A stretch of 64,000 nucleotides of DNA. It comes from Methylocystis sp. Its GTDB lineage: Bacteria; Pseudomonadota; Alphaproteobacteria; Rhizobiales; Beijerinckiaceae. The stretch lies in the NCBI GenBank assembly GCA_002929055.1, contig PERY01000007.1:39242-103241 (forward strand), given 5' to 3'. Of the stretch, positions 54,903 to 63,653 are shown piece by piece. The first letter of the stretch is position 1, and each line of letters begins with the position of its first letter. The translations under genes were made by a program, and so were the position numbers. A model generated the notes under the pieces. It was not told the DNA's origin. It saw nothing but the letters and a program-made list of their open reading frames with translations, and searched no databases.

Positions 54903-56876
54903 TCAGACGACGCTCTTCTCAATGATATGCGCAAGGTCCGTCATGATGACGTTGAGGTCGTAGTTCTTCGGCGTGTAGACCGCCGAAACGCCCGCCTCCA
55001 GCAACAGCTTTTCGTCGGCTGGCGGAATGATGCCGCCGACGACGAGCGGGGCGGCGACGCCCTCTTCCTTCATCAGCTTCATGACTTCATGCGCCAGCGT
55101 GACATGCGAGCCGGAGAGAATGGAGAGGCCGATGCAATGCACGCCTTCCTTCTTCGCCGTCTCGACGAGTTCCGCGGGCGTCGAGCGGATGCCGGCGTAG
55201 ATCACGTCGAAGCCGGCGTCGCGCGCGCGGACCGCGATTTGTTCCGCGCCATTCGAGTGGCCGTCGAGGCCCGGCTTGCCGACGAGGAACTTCGCGCGCG
55301 TGCCGATCTTCTGCGACACGCGCTCGACTTCGCCGCGCACGGCGTCGAGCTGGCCGCCAACCTGACGGGCGGTAGAAGAGACGCCCGTAGGAGCCCGGTA
55401 TTCACCGAAGACGCCGCGCAGAACATTGCCCCATTCGCCGGTCGTGACGCCAGCCTTGGCGGCGGCGATGGAGGGCTCGACCATGTTGCGGCCTTCCCTG
55501 GCGGCGCGGGCGAGCTCCTCAATGGCGGCTTTGGCCGCCTTGTTGTCGCGCTGTTCGCGCCAGGCGTTGAGCCGGGCGATCTGATCCGCCTCGACGCCCT
55601 CGGGCACGACCATGATCTGATCCTCGCCCGAGGTCAGCGGCGACGGCTCGCCGCCGGTGAATTTATTGACGCCGACGACGGTCTGCTCGCCGGCCTCGAT
55701 CGCCTCAAGGCGCGCGGTGTTGGATTCTACGAGCTTCGACTTCATGTAGCCGATCTCGACCGCCGCGGCGGCGCCGCCAAGGTCGTCGATCTTCTTGAGT
55801 TCGGCCTTCGCCTGCTCCTTAAGCGCCGCGACCTTCTTTGCAATCTCCGGATTGCCGTCGAAAATGTCGCCATATTCGAGCAGGTCCGTCTCATAGGCCA
55901 TGATCTGCTGCATGCGCAGCGACCATTGCTGATCGAAGGGGCGCGGCAGGCCGAGCGCCTCGTTCCAGGCAGGAAGCTGCACGGCGCGGGCGCGGGCGCT
56001 CTTGGAAAGCACGACCGCCAGCATCTCGATGAGAATGCGGGTGACGTTGTTTTCCGGCTGCTGCTCGGTGAGGCCGAGCGAATTCACCTGCACGCCATAG
56101 CGGAAACGGCGCAGCTTCTCGTCCTTCACGCCGTAACGCTCGCGGGTGATTTCGTCCCACAGCTCCGTGAAAGCGCGCATCTTGCACAGCTCCGTCACGA
56201 AGCGCATGCCGGCGTTGACGAAGAAGGAGATGCGGCCGACGACCTGCGCGAAATCCTCGTCCGACATGCCGGCGGCCTTCACGCCGTCGAGAATCGCGAC
56301 CGCCGTCGCCAGCGCATAGGCCAGCTCCTGCTCCGGCGTCGCGCCCGCTTCCTGCAGATGGTAGGAGCAGACGTTCATCGGATTGAACTTGGGGCATTCC
56401 TTCGTGGTGAAGAGAATGAGATCCTGCGTCAGGCGCAGCGACTGCGTCGGCGGAAAGACGTAAGAGCCGCGCGAGAGATATTCCTTGATGATGTCGTTCT
56501 GCGTCGTGCCCTGCAGCTTCGCGCGGGGAGCGCCCTGCTCCTCCGCCGCCGCAATGTAGAGCGCCATCAGCCACACGGCGGTGGCGTTGATGGTCATGGA
56601 GGTGTTCATCTCGGCGAGCGGGATGCCGTCGAAAAGCGTGCGCATGTCGCCCAGATGCGAGACAGGGACGCCGACCTTGCCGACTTCGCCGCGCGCGAGG
56701 ATGTGGTCGCTGTCGTAGCCGGTCTGGGTCGGCAGGTCGAAAGCGATGGAGAGACCCGTCTGGCCCTTGGCGAGATTGGAGCGATAAAGCCGGTTCGACG
56801 CCTCGGCGGTCGAATGGCCGGCGTAGGTGCGGAACATCCAGGGCTTGTCGCGACGCGGGGCGGTCATGTCGTTCAT
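54903..56876 (-). CDS. ecm: Ethylmalonyl-CoA mutase (MeaA-type, B12-dependent)
   Basis: 657 residues from ATG 56876 (MNDMTAPRRDKPWMFRTYAGHSTAEASNRLYRSNL), with GGAGGAG upstream; the frame is open to 57059 but without homology. N-terminal methylmalonyl-CoA mutase-like barrel: GLSIAFDLPTQTGYDSDH, GEVGKVGVPVSHLGDMRTLFDGI and NTSMTINATAVWLMALY. C-terminal cobalamin domain (about residues 520-657) with the base-off motif KPGLDGHSNGAEQIA (DxHxxG). It isomerises (2R)-ethylmalonyl-CoA to methylsuccinyl-CoA in the EMC pathway, the step after crotonyl-CoA carboxylase/reductase. Divergent from ccr. Known as meaA in Methylobacterium. Confidence 0.95.
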   Translation of the reverse strand: MNDMTAPRRDKPWMFRTYAGHSTAEASNRLYRSNLAKGQTGLSIAFDLPTQTGYDSDHILARGEVGKVGVPVSHLGDMRTLFDGIPLAEMNTSMTINATAVWLMALYIAAAEEQGAPRAKLQGTTQNDIIKEYLSRGSYVFPPTQSLRLTQDLILFTTKECPKFNPMNVCSYHLQEAGATPEQELAYALATAVAILDGVKAAGMSDEDFAQVVGRISFFVNAGMRFVTELCKMRAFTELWDEITRERYGVKDEKLRRFRYGVQVNSLGLTEQQPENNVTRILIEMLAVVLSKSARARAVQLPAWNEALGLPRPFDQQWSLRMQQIMAYETDLLEYGDIFDGNPEIAKKVAALKEQAKAELKKIDDLGGAAAAVEIGYMKSKLVESNTARLEAIEAGEQTVVGVNKFTGGEPSPLTSGEDQIMVVPEGVEADQIARLNAWREQRDNKAAKAAIEELARAAREGRNMVEPSIAAAKAGVTTGEWGNVLRGVFGEYRAPTGVSSTARQVGGQLDAVRGEVERVSQKIGTRAKFLVGKPGLDGHSNGAEQIAVRARDAGFDVIYAGIRSTPAELVETAKKEGVHCIGLSILSGSHVTLAHEVMKLMKEEGVAAPLVVGGIIPPADEKLLLEAGVSAVYTPKNYDLNVIMTDLAHIIEKSVV

Positions 56877-57238
56877 CGGGCTCCTCCTCGGGAAGCTGCG
56901 ATAGCACAGACCCGGTTTTTGACAAGTTGCGGCTCGGGCGCGGCGGAGGTCGTGCAGGGCCTGCGGCCTCCCCCGCGCCGCCGGCGCCAGATTCCGCGAA
57001 TCCTCGAACCGTGCAATCCTGCTCTCTTGCGCCCGATTGCGGCCCATCGCCGGGACCAACCCGGGCGAGGCGATTTTTCATCAAGATCGTCACGCCGCGC
57101 GCACGACTTCTTTGCGCTATAGGCAAAACCTGCCCAACCATCGAAATTTTCGCACTATGAAGGGCGTCGCAGGACTATTATAAGCTGCGCCGGAATTTTG
57201 TCGCACTGCAACGAAACCGGAGCGGAGGGAGCTTTACC
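56877..57238. promoter_or_regulatory. Divergent control region, ecm / ccr
   Basis: 362 bases holding promoters for ecm (minus) and ccr (plus). A TATTAT hexamer at 57176-57181 is a possible -10 for ccr, without a good -35. The stretch nearest ecm is GC-rich, while 57120-57210 is AT-richer and carries GCGTCGCA near 57165, whose reverse complement appears in the msd leader near 58600. No clear palindrome of the type expected for a CcrR-like regulator was found. Confidence 0.5.
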
Positions 57239-58495
57239 TTGAGCGAGAAGAAAGACCTTTACGAGATGGGCGAAATGCCGCCGCTCGGCCATGTTCCCAA
57301 AAACATGTACGCCTGGGCGATCCGCAGGGAGCGCCACGGCCCGCCTGAGACGGCGATGCAGCTCGAGGTCGTGCCGACCTGGGAGCTCGACAGCCACGAC
57401 GTCCTCGTTCTCGTAATGGCCGCGGGCGTCAACTACAATGGCGTCTGGGCTTCGCTCGGCGAGCCGGTTTCCCCCTTCGACGGCCACAAGAGCGCCTTCC
57501 ATGTCTGCGGCTCGGACGCCTCGGGCATCGTCTGGGCCGTCGGCTCCAAGGTGAAGCGCTGGAAAGTGGGCGACGAAGTCATCATCCACTGCAACCAGGA
57601 CGACGGGGACGATGAGGAGTGCAACGGCGGCGACCCGATGTTCTCGGTCTCCCAGCGCATCTGGGGCTATCAGACCCCGGACGGCTCCTTCGCACAGTTC
57701 TGCCGCGCACAGGACCGCCAGCTTCTGGAGCGCCCCAAGCATCTCACCTGGGAGGAAGCGGCCTGCTACACGCTGACTCTCGCCACCGCCTATCGCATGC
57801 TCTTTGGCCATGAGCCGCACGAGCTGAAGCCCGGCCACAACGTGCTCGTCTGGGGCGCCTCGGGCGGCCTCGGCGTCTTCGCGGTGCAGATGTGCGCGGC
57901 GACCGGCGCCAACGCCATCGGCGTCATCTCCGACGAGTCGAAGCGTGATTACGTCATGTCGCTCGGCGCCAAGGGCGTGCTCAACCGCAAGGACTTCAAG
58001 TGCTGGGGCCAGCTCCCCAAGGTCAATTCACCTGAATTCCACGAATGGACCAAGGAAGCGCGCAAGTTCGGCAAGGCGATCTGGGACATCACCGGCAAGA
58101 AGGATATCGACATCGTCTTCGAGCATCCGGGCGAGGCGACCTTCCCGGTCTCGGCGCTGGTCGCCAAGCGCGGCGGCATGGTGGTGTTCTGCGCCGGCAC
58201 CTCGGGCTTCAACATCACCTTTGACGCGCGCTATGTGTGGATGCGCCAGAAGCGCATCCAGGGCTCGCATTTCGCCCATCTGAAGCAGGCCGCGGCCGCG
58301 AACCAGTTCGTGCTCGACCGGCGCGTCGACCCCTGCATGTCCGAGGTCTTCGCCTGGGACAAGCTGCCCGTCGCGCACACCAAGATGTGGAAGAACGAGC
58401 ACGCCCCCGGCAACATGTCGGTGCTCGTCATGGCGCCGGAAACCGGCCTCCATACGGTCGAAGACGTGGTCGAGGCTTACGCAAAGAAGAAGTAA
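57239..58495 (+). CDS. ccr: Crotonyl-CoA carboxylase/reductase
   Basis: 418 residues from a TTG start with GGAGGGAG upstream. Medium-chain dehydrogenase/reductase that reductively carboxylates crotonyl-CoA to (2S)-ethylmalonyl-CoA with NADPH and CO2, the hallmark enzyme of the EMC pathway. Evidence: AAGVNYNGVWASLGEPVSPFDGHKSAFHVCGSDASG with the candidate CO2-anchoring Asn67, WGYQTPDGSFAQF, VWGASGGLGVFAVQMCAATGANAIGV (NADPH), DIVFEHPGEATFPVS and GSHFAHLKQA. It is divergent from ecm, and msd follows, so three consecutive steps are clustered. Confidence 0.96.
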   Translation: MSEKKDLYEMGEMPPLGHVPKNMYAWAIRRERHGPPETAMQLEVVPTWELDSHDVLVLVMAAGVNYNGVWASLGEPVSPFDGHKSAFHVCGSDASGIVWAVGSKVKRWKVGDEVIIHCNQDDGDDEECNGGDPMFSVSQRIWGYQTPDGSFAQFCRAQDRQLLERPKHLTWEEAACYTLTLATAYRMLFGHEPHELKPGHNVLVWGASGGLGVFAVQMCAATGANAIGVISDESKRDYVMSLGAKGVLNRKDFKCWGQLPKVNSPEFHEWTKEARKFGKAIWDITGKKDIDIVFEHPGEATFPVSALVAKRGGMVVFCAGTSGFNITFDARYVWMRQKRIQGSHFAHLKQAAAANQFVLDRRVDPCMSEVFAWDKLPVAHTKMWKNEHAPGNMSVLVMAPETGLHTVEDVVEAYAKKK

Positions 58496-58518
58496 GCGTT
58501 TCGCTTTTTTCAGCTCTG

Positions 58519-58551
58519 CGGCGCGCCCGGACACCGGCGCGCCGTTTTGTT
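58519..58551 (+). terminator. Intrinsic terminator after ccr
   Basis: Perfect 9-bp stem CGGCGCGCC / GGCGCGCCG with an 8-base loop and TTTTGTTG, 24 bases past the ccr stop. It implies that msd has its own promoter in 58552-58747. Confidence 0.85.
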
Positions 58552-58747
58552 GTTCGGCGGGCGCCCGGAGAGTCCTTGCCCTCCGGCGCGCAACTTTGCG
58601 ACGCTATGCGCATTTTCCGATAACCAAGCGCCGCCCGCGATGATGCGGCGCAGGGGAGTCCTGTTGCGTCGCAGCCGAAATGGCGGCATGTAGGGATCAA
58701 ATTTCACAAAGCGCCCGGAAACGGGGCCTTCTTGCGGGTGGAGAGCA

Positions 58748-60421
58748 ATGACTGCAGCCGTCGCGTTGAAAATCGAACCAGCCAATTGGCTTTCCGACGC
58801 CAAAGAGGCGCTCGTCGCCGTCGAGGCGCTCTACAATGAAGCGCTTGCGAGCGTGCGCGCCCGCGTCACCAAAGACGGCAAGCTCTCCAACGAGCTGATC
58901 GAAGCCGACCAGCACGCCGCCCACGGCCTCGCCTGGTTCGCGACCTATGTGCAGGGCCTTAAAGAGCTGATCGATTACGCCGAGCGCCTTCAGGGCGAGG
59001 GCGCCTATGGCGAGACCGAGGAGCTCCTCAACCAGATCGGCTACGCCGAGCTGCTGGCGCAGGTCTATGGCGGCATTCCGATGAGCCAGGGCGAGACGGT
59101 CCGCCTCTCCGACTTCGGCCTCTCGGCCCAGCAGGTCGCCGCGAAGCGCCCCGCCTCGGTCGACAGCCTCATTCTCTCCGGCAATACGCCTGCCAACCGC
59201 GCCCGCCTCGCCGAGCTCATCGACCATCATTCGGCGGCCGAAACCATCGGCGCCTCGGGCTTAGATGAGACGCTGGAAGCCATCCGCAGCGAGATGCGCA
59301 AATTCGCCATGGCGAATGTGACGCCCTACGCGCAGGAGTGGCACGCAAAGAACGAATATATCCCGCTCGACGTCATCGCCGGCCTTGCCGATCTCGGCGT
59401 CTTCGGCCTGACGATCCCGGAGGAGTACGGCGGCTCGGGCATGGGCAAGATCGCCATGTGCGTCGTCTCCGAGGAACTGTCGCGCGCCTATATCGGCGTC
59501 GGCTCGCTCGGCACGCGCTCGGAGATCGCGGCGGAGCTGATCCTCGTCGGCGGCACGGAAGACCAGAAGAACAAATATCTGCCGAAGATCGCGTCGGGCG
59601 AAATCCTCCCCACCGCCGTCTTCACAGAGCCCAACAACGGCTCCGACCTCGCCGGCCTGCGCACCCGCGCCGTGAAGGAAGGCGACGTCTACAAGGTGAC
59701 CGGCAACAAGACCTGGATCACCCATCCGGTCCGCGCCGACATCATGACGCTGCTGACCCGCACGAACCCGAACGAGAAGGGCTACAAGGGCCTCTCCATG
59801 TTCATCGCCGAGAAGCCGCGCGGCACCGACGCCGAGCCCTTCCCGGCCAAGGGCATGACCGGCGGCGAGATCGAGGTGCTCGGCTATCGCGGCATGAAGG
59901 AGTTCGAGATCGGCTTCGACAATTTCGAGGTGCCGGCGGCGAATCTCCTCGGCGGCGAAGAGGGCAAGGGCTTCAAGCAGCTCATGGAGACCTTCGAGTC
60001 CGCCCGCATCCAGACCGCCGCGCGCGCGCTCGGCGTCGCCCAGTCGGCGCTGGACCTCGGCCTGAAATACGCCAGGGAGCGCGTCCAGTTCGGCAAGCCG
60101 CTCTTCGCCTTCCCCCGCGTCTTCAACAAGATCGTGGCGATGGCGGTTGAAATCCACGTCGCCCGCCAGATCACCTATTTCGCCGCCCGCGAGAAGGACG
60201 AGGGCAAGCGCTGCGACCTCGAGGCCGGCATGTCCAAGCTGCTCGGCGCCCGCGTGGCGTGGGCCGCGGCGGACAACGCCCTGCAGATCCACGGCGGCAA
60301 CGGCTTCGCGCTGGAATATCCCGTCTCCCGCGTCCTCTGCGACGCCCGCATCCTCAACATCTTCGAGGGCGCGGCGGAGATTCAGGCGCAGGTCATCGCG
60401 CGGCGTCTGCTGGAGGGGTGA
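58748..60421 (+). CDS. msd: Methylsuccinyl-CoA dehydrogenase
   Basis: 557 residues from ATG 58748. The N-terminal 160 residues (AKEALVAVEALYNEALASVRARVTKDGKLSNELIEADQHAAHGLAWFATY) are an extra helical segment found in Msd but absent from short acyl-CoA dehydrogenases. The rest is a FAD acyl-CoA dehydrogenase: VTPYAQEWHAKNEYIP, GLTIPEEYGGSGMGKIAMCVVSEELSRAYIG, TAVFTEPNNGSDLAGL, GNKTWITHPVRADIM and QIHGGNGFALEYPVSRVLCDARILNIFEGAAEIQAQVIARRLL. It oxidises (2S)-methylsuccinyl-CoA to mesaconyl-CoA in the EMC pathway. The N-terminal extension and context separate it from ordinary acyl-CoA dehydrogenases. Confidence 0.94.
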   Translation: MTAAVALKIEPANWLSDAKEALVAVEALYNEALASVRARVTKDGKLSNELIEADQHAAHGLAWFATYVQGLKELIDYAERLQGEGAYGETEELLNQIGYAELLAQVYGGIPMSQGETVRLSDFGLSAQQVAAKRPASVDSLILSGNTPANRARLAELIDHHSAAETIGASGLDETLEAIRSEMRKFAMANVTPYAQEWHAKNEYIPLDVIAGLADLGVFGLTIPEEYGGSGMGKIAMCVVSEELSRAYIGVGSLGTRSEIAAELILVGGTEDQKNKYLPKIASGEILPTAVFTEPNNGSDLAGLRTRAVKEGDVYKVTGNKTWITHPVRADIMTLLTRTNPNEKGYKGLSMFIAEKPRGTDAEPFPAKGMTGGEIEVLGYRGMKEFEIGFDNFEVPAANLLGGEEGKGFKQLMETFESARIQTAARALGVAQSALDLGLKYARERVQFGKPLFAFPRVFNKIVAMAVEIHVARQITYFAAREKDEGKRCDLEAGMSKLLGARVAWAAADNALQIHGGNGFALEYPVSRVLCDARILNIFEGAAEIQAQVIARRLLEG

Positions 60422-60450
60422 CCCCTTCTCGCGTCATGCGCCTAGCTTCG

Positions 60451-60478
60451 CGGGGCCCCTTCGGGGGCCCCGTTTTTG
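60451..60478 (+). terminator. Intrinsic terminator after msd
   Basis: CGGGGCCCC / GGGGCCCCG stem around a TTCG tetraloop, then TTTTTG. 30 bases after the msd stop. Confidence 0.92.
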
Positions 60479-60734
60479 TCGGCTCCCGGACATTTGTCGT
60501 TCAGTTTTTGGGCGGGCTGCGTAACTCTTTCGCACTGCGGCGTTATGGCGCACAGCGCTGTTATTCTTTGGGATAGTTTTAGCGCTCAGGATCAAATTTA
60601 CTCTGGCGAAAGCTTCTCGGCGTATTATATGTTGCAACGCACAACAAGCGCGGCGATTTGGCGCCAGGAAGGGCCATCCACGTTAAATGCGCAAGCTCCC
60701 CCTTGCGCGAACGCGGCCAGCCAAGGAGGTCAAC
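60479..60734. other. Intergenic region with possible promoter of the 94-aa membrane protein
   Basis: An AT-richer stretch (60560-60640) with CGTATTATATG near 60620, a possible -10. Frames crossing the region have no family match. The AAGGAGG at 60723-60729 is the ribosome site of the next gene. Confidence 0.45.
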
Positions 60735-61019
60735 ATGTTGGAATCGATCAGACAATATTTCCAGAACTGGTCGGACGCCTGCGAATACGCCAATGAATGC
60801 GCGCCCGATCTCTCCTTTTTCGGCAATGGCGAACCCTTCACGGCGCTGCTATTCGTGGCGGCGGCCTGCTACCTCGCCTTCGCGGTGAACGAAGCACGCA
60901 TCATGCGCCGCTCGCTGGCGCAGCGCAGCGGCCTTGCGACTGCCGTCGCCCCCGAGGCGAAGGCCCCCGCCGGGAAGCCGATCCACGAACCCGCAGTTCA
61001 GGAAAAGCTCGCCGCCTGA
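60735..61019 (+). CDS. Hypothetical small membrane protein
   Basis: 94 residues from ATG 60735 (MLESIRQYFQNWSDACEYANECAPD), preceded by a strong AAGGAGG. One membrane helix at about 50-67 (FTALLFVAAACYLAFAV), then a basic segment NEARIMRRSLAQR and an Ala/Pro/Lys tail. No family recognised. An upstream ATG at 60687 has no better ribosome site. It stands alone between a terminator and a host-attachment-like gene. Confidence 0.75.
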   Translation: MLESIRQYFQNWSDACEYANECAPDLSFFGNGEPFTALLFVAAACYLAFAVNEARIMRRSLAQRSGLATAVAPEAKAPAGKPIHEPAVQEKLAA

Positions 61020-61175
61020 TATGCCAATCGGCCGGCGCGTCCGCTGGACGCGCATTCTGATCGCAAAAGCCTGACGACTTCGCGGAATGCGCGATGGATG
61101 CGTCGCGGCCGAGCTTGCTCTCCCCTCGCCTCGCCGCCACATCCTTTGGCGTGAGTTTTTCGAGCGAGGGACGCG

Positions 61176-61634
61176 ATGAGCGCAATTGCAGTCCATAATG
61201 GCGCGTGGGTTCTGGTCGGCGACGGCCGGCGCGCGCTGTTCTTCTCCAATCACGGCGACGCCGAACTCCTCGACCTGCGCGTCGTCGAGACGCGCGTCGA
61301 GGACAATCCGCCCACCCGCGAGCAGGGCTCGGACGCGCCAGGACGCGCTTTCTCCTCCGTTTCGCCGGGCCGCAGCGCAATGGGCAATGTCGACTGGCAC
61401 GAACTCGAAGAAGAACGCTTCGCCCGCGCCATGGCGGAGCGCATCAACGTCGCGGCCGAAAGCGGCGAGATGAAAGAGATCGTCATCGTCGCGCCGCCCA
61501 GGACCCTTGGCGAAATCCGAAAGGAGCTTTCCGTGAAGGCGCAGAGCAAGGTCGCGGGCGAGCTGCACAAGGACCTCACCAGGCACCCTGTGCCCGAGAT
61601 CGAGAAGATGCTGGCGCTGAAGCCGGCGGGCTAA
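61176..61634 (+). CDS. Host attachment-like protein
   Basis: 152 residues, matching the Host_attach family, proteins named from an Agrobacterium attachment gene but widely found in free-living Proteobacteria with uncertain function. Signatures: [28 protein letters not shown], a charged middle, [38 protein letters not shown] and [17 protein letters not shown]. No signal peptide. Its TAA overlaps the convergent trmD stop by four bases. Confidence 0.86.
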   Translation: MSAIAVHNGAWVLVGDGRRALFFSNHGDAELLDLRVVETRVEDNPPTREQGSDAPGRAFSSVSPGRSAMGNVDWHELEEERFARAMAERINVAAESGEMKEIVIVAPPRTLGEIRKELSVKAQSKVAGELHKDLTRHPVPEIEKMLALKPAG

Positions 61635-62320
61635 TCCGGCTTGCGGGCGATGAGGTCAGGCCGCCGCGCCCGCGTCAGCTCCAGGGCCTCTTCGCGACGC
61701 CACTTCGCGATCTTCGCGTGGTCGCCGGAGAGCAGGACTTGCGGAATCTCGCGCCCTTCGAAGTCGCGCGGGCGGGTGTATTGCGGATATTCGAGCAAGC
61801 CGCCCTCGAAGCTTTCCTCCTCCCCGGAAAGCTCCTCGCCCATCACGCCCGGCAGGAGACGCACGCAGGCGTCCATGAGCGCCAGCGCGGCGATCTCGCC
61901 GCCCGAGAGGATGTAATCGCCGATCGAGACCTCCTCGAGGCCGCGCGCCGCGACGATGCGCTCGTCCACGCCCTCGAAACGCGCGCAGAGAATGACGGCG
62001 CCCGGTCCCTGCGCGAGATCGCGCACGCGCTGTTGCGTGAGCGGGGCGCCGCGCGGACTCATGAGCAGGCGCGGGCGCGAATCGCCCTCCGGGGCCGCCG
62101 CGTCGATCGCCGCCGCCAGCACGTCGGCGCGCATCACCATGCCGGGCCCGCCGCCCGCGGGCGTGTCGTCGACGGCGCGATGTCGCCCGAGCCCGTGCTC
62201 GCGGATTTGCTTCGTCTCGATCCGCCAGACGCCCCGCGCGAGGGCGTCGCCCGCGAGCGAAAGCCCGAGCGGGCCGGGGAACATTTCGGGGAAAAGCGTG
62301 AGGATGGTCGCGCGCCACAT
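61631..62320 (-). CDS. trmD: tRNA (guanine37-N1)-methyltransferase
   Basis: 229 residues from ATG 62320 ([19 protein letters not shown]); the frame is open to 62413 but the sequence upstream is not family-like. SPOUT trefoil-knot methyltransferase that makes m1G37. Motifs: [50 protein letters not shown] and [31 protein letters not shown]. It usually follows rimM in rpsP-rimM-trmD; here an inverted gene separates them. Confidence 0.96.
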   Translation of the reverse strand: MWRATILTLFPEMFPGPLGLSLAGDALARGVWRIETKQIREHGLGRHRAVDDTPAGGGPGMVMRADVLAAAIDAAAPEGDSRPRLLMSPRGAPLTQQRVRDLAQGPGAVILCARFEGVDERIVAARGLEEVSIGDYILSGGEIAALALMDACVRLLPGVMGEELSGEEESFEGGLLEYPQYTRPRDFEGREIPQVLLSGDHAKIAKWRREEALELTRARRPDLIARKPD

Positions 62321-62387
62321 GGGGCGCTTATGGCATGGGGCGGCGGGATGCGGAACCTTGCGGCGCGCGTGCCCGTTGATACCCGCC

Positions 62388-62981
62388 ATGCCGCAAGACC
62401 CGACCGCGCTCATCCTCGCTTACTTCGTCACGCCGCTCTGGCTGGCGATGGGCTTGCTCGACTGGTTCTGCCACCGCGCGACGCAGATCGAGACGACGAC
62501 CGGCGCGAAGGAATCGCTCATTCACCTGCTGATGTTCCTCGAGCTTGGCGCGCCGCTGCTGGCCGTGCTGTTTTTCGTTGTCAACGCCCTCGTCATCGCC
62601 TTCATGATCGCCATGTTCGCGCTGCACGAGGCGACCGCCATCTGGGACGTGAGTTATGCGGAAACGGCGCGGCGGGTGACGCCTTTCGAGCAGCATGTGC
62701 ACAGCTTCCTCGAAGTTTTGCCGCTGACGGCGCTGCTGCTGGTCGTCGCGCGCCACTGGGGGCAGTTTCTGGCGCTTTTCGGCGCGGGCGACGAGGCCCC
62801 GCGTTTCGATCTCGTCTGGAAGGGGGAGGACATATCGACCGTTTATGTCGCCGCTGTCATCGCCGGCGCGGCCGTCTTCGGCCTCATTCCCTATCTCGAA
62901 GAGCTGTGGCGGGGTCTCAGAGCGAGCGGCGGCGCGCTGACGCCCGCGCGCGAGGCGCAGGCGCGGGACGTGCGCGCCTGA
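62388..62981 (+). CDS. Hypothetical conserved membrane protein
   Basis: 197 residues from ATG 62388 ([31 protein letters not shown]). About four to five membrane helices: [74 protein letters not shown] and [22 protein letters not shown]. Histidines ([24 protein letters not shown]) are conserved-looking. I do not recognise the family. It sits on the opposite strand between rimM and trmD; its stop codon abuts that of rimM (TGATCA). Confidence 0.82.
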   Translation: MPQDPTALILAYFVTPLWLAMGLLDWFCHRATQIETTTGAKESLIHLLMFLELGAPLLAVLFFVVNALVIAFMIAMFALHEATAIWDVSYAETARRVTPFEQHVHSFLEVLPLTALLLVVARHWGQFLALFGAGDEAPRFDLVWKGEDISTVYVAAVIAGAAVFGLIPYLEELWRGLRASGGALTPAREAQARDVRA

Positions 62982-63506
62982 TCACTCCTCGCGGACGTCG
63001 ATTTCTTCGGGCGGTTCGATCACGACCCGCCGCTCGGCGACGCTGACCACGGGCACAACGGCTTTCGTGAAGGGATACATCAGCGATTCACCGCCCGCTC
63101 TTGGCGCGACCTCGAGGATGTCGCCTGCGCCGAAATTGCGCAAAGCGATCACGACGCCGATCTCCTGCCCGTCGCGCAGCTCCGCGCGCAACCCCACGAG
63201 GTCGACGAGGTAAAATTCATCTTCGTCGGGAGCGGGCAAACGCTCGCGGGGAATGAAAAGCTCGAGGCCCGTGAGCGCCTCCGCGCCGGCGCGGTCGCCG
63301 ACGCCATCTACACGCGCGACGAGCATGTCCTTGCCCTGCGGGCGTATGGAGAGGAGCTTGATGGAACTGGCGCCGCTCTTGTCGGTGAGCGGGCCGTAAG
63401 TCGCGATCGCCAGACGATCGGCGGTGAAACTCTGCAGGCGCAATTCGCCCCGCACGCCATGCGGCGCGCCGAAACGGCCGAGAAGGACGAGGTTTTGTTT
63501 CGTCAT
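62982..63506 (-). CDS. rimM: Ribosome maturation factor RimM
   Basis: 174 residues. MTKQNLVLLGRFGAPHGVRGELRLQSFT and the C-terminal PRC-barrel (EFYLVDLVGLRAELRDGQEIGVV... SLMYPFTKAVVPVVSVAERRVVIEPPEEI) are those of RimM, which binds S19 and matures the 30S head. The N-terminal domain carries GVRGEL. Transcribed with rpsP from the right. Confidence 0.96.
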   Translation of the reverse strand: MTKQNLVLLGRFGAPHGVRGELRLQSFTADRLAIATYGPLTDKSGASSIKLLSIRPQGKDMLVARVDGVGDRAGAEALTGLELFIPRERLPAPDEDEFYLVDLVGLRAELRDGQEIGVVIALRNFGAGDILEVAPRAGGESLMYPFTKAVVPVVSVAERRVVIEPPEEIDVREE

Positions 63507-63520
63507 GCGCGAAGCGGCGT

Positions 63521-63645
63521 CGCCCCCTCCCCAACCCTCCCCCGCTCATGCGGGAGAGGGAGCCGCCTCCGTCCGCAACCGAGGGCCGGCCGGCTGATCG
63601 TGAGCGTCCCCTCTCCCGCGAAACGGGGGAGGGACAGGGAGGGGG
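63521..63645. repeat. Inverted repeat with CCCTCTCCCGC-type arms
   Basis: Between rpsP and rimM: CCCTCCCCCGCTCATGCGGG + AGAGGGAG on the left and CCCTCTCCCGCGAAACGGGG + GAGGG on the right, each a small hairpin and together a longer inverted pair. Such short pyrimidine/purine arms are a common type of dispersed intergenic repeat in high-GC genomes. In the rpsP-rimM mRNA it would form stem-loops and could lower rimM relative to rpsP. Confidence 0.7.
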
Positions 63646-63653
63646 TCAACGAA

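Noticed and set aside
54472..60421. The EMC/BLUF/OFA cluster as a genomic island
   Set aside because: Base composition and codon use look like the rest of the window, there are no mobility genes or flanking direct repeats, and the enzymes are core metabolism for this kind of organism.
60476..60796. 106-codon plus-strand frame after msd
   Set aside because: Starts within the msd terminator region, no ribosome site; the 94-residue frame in another phase has AAGGAGG and is preferred.
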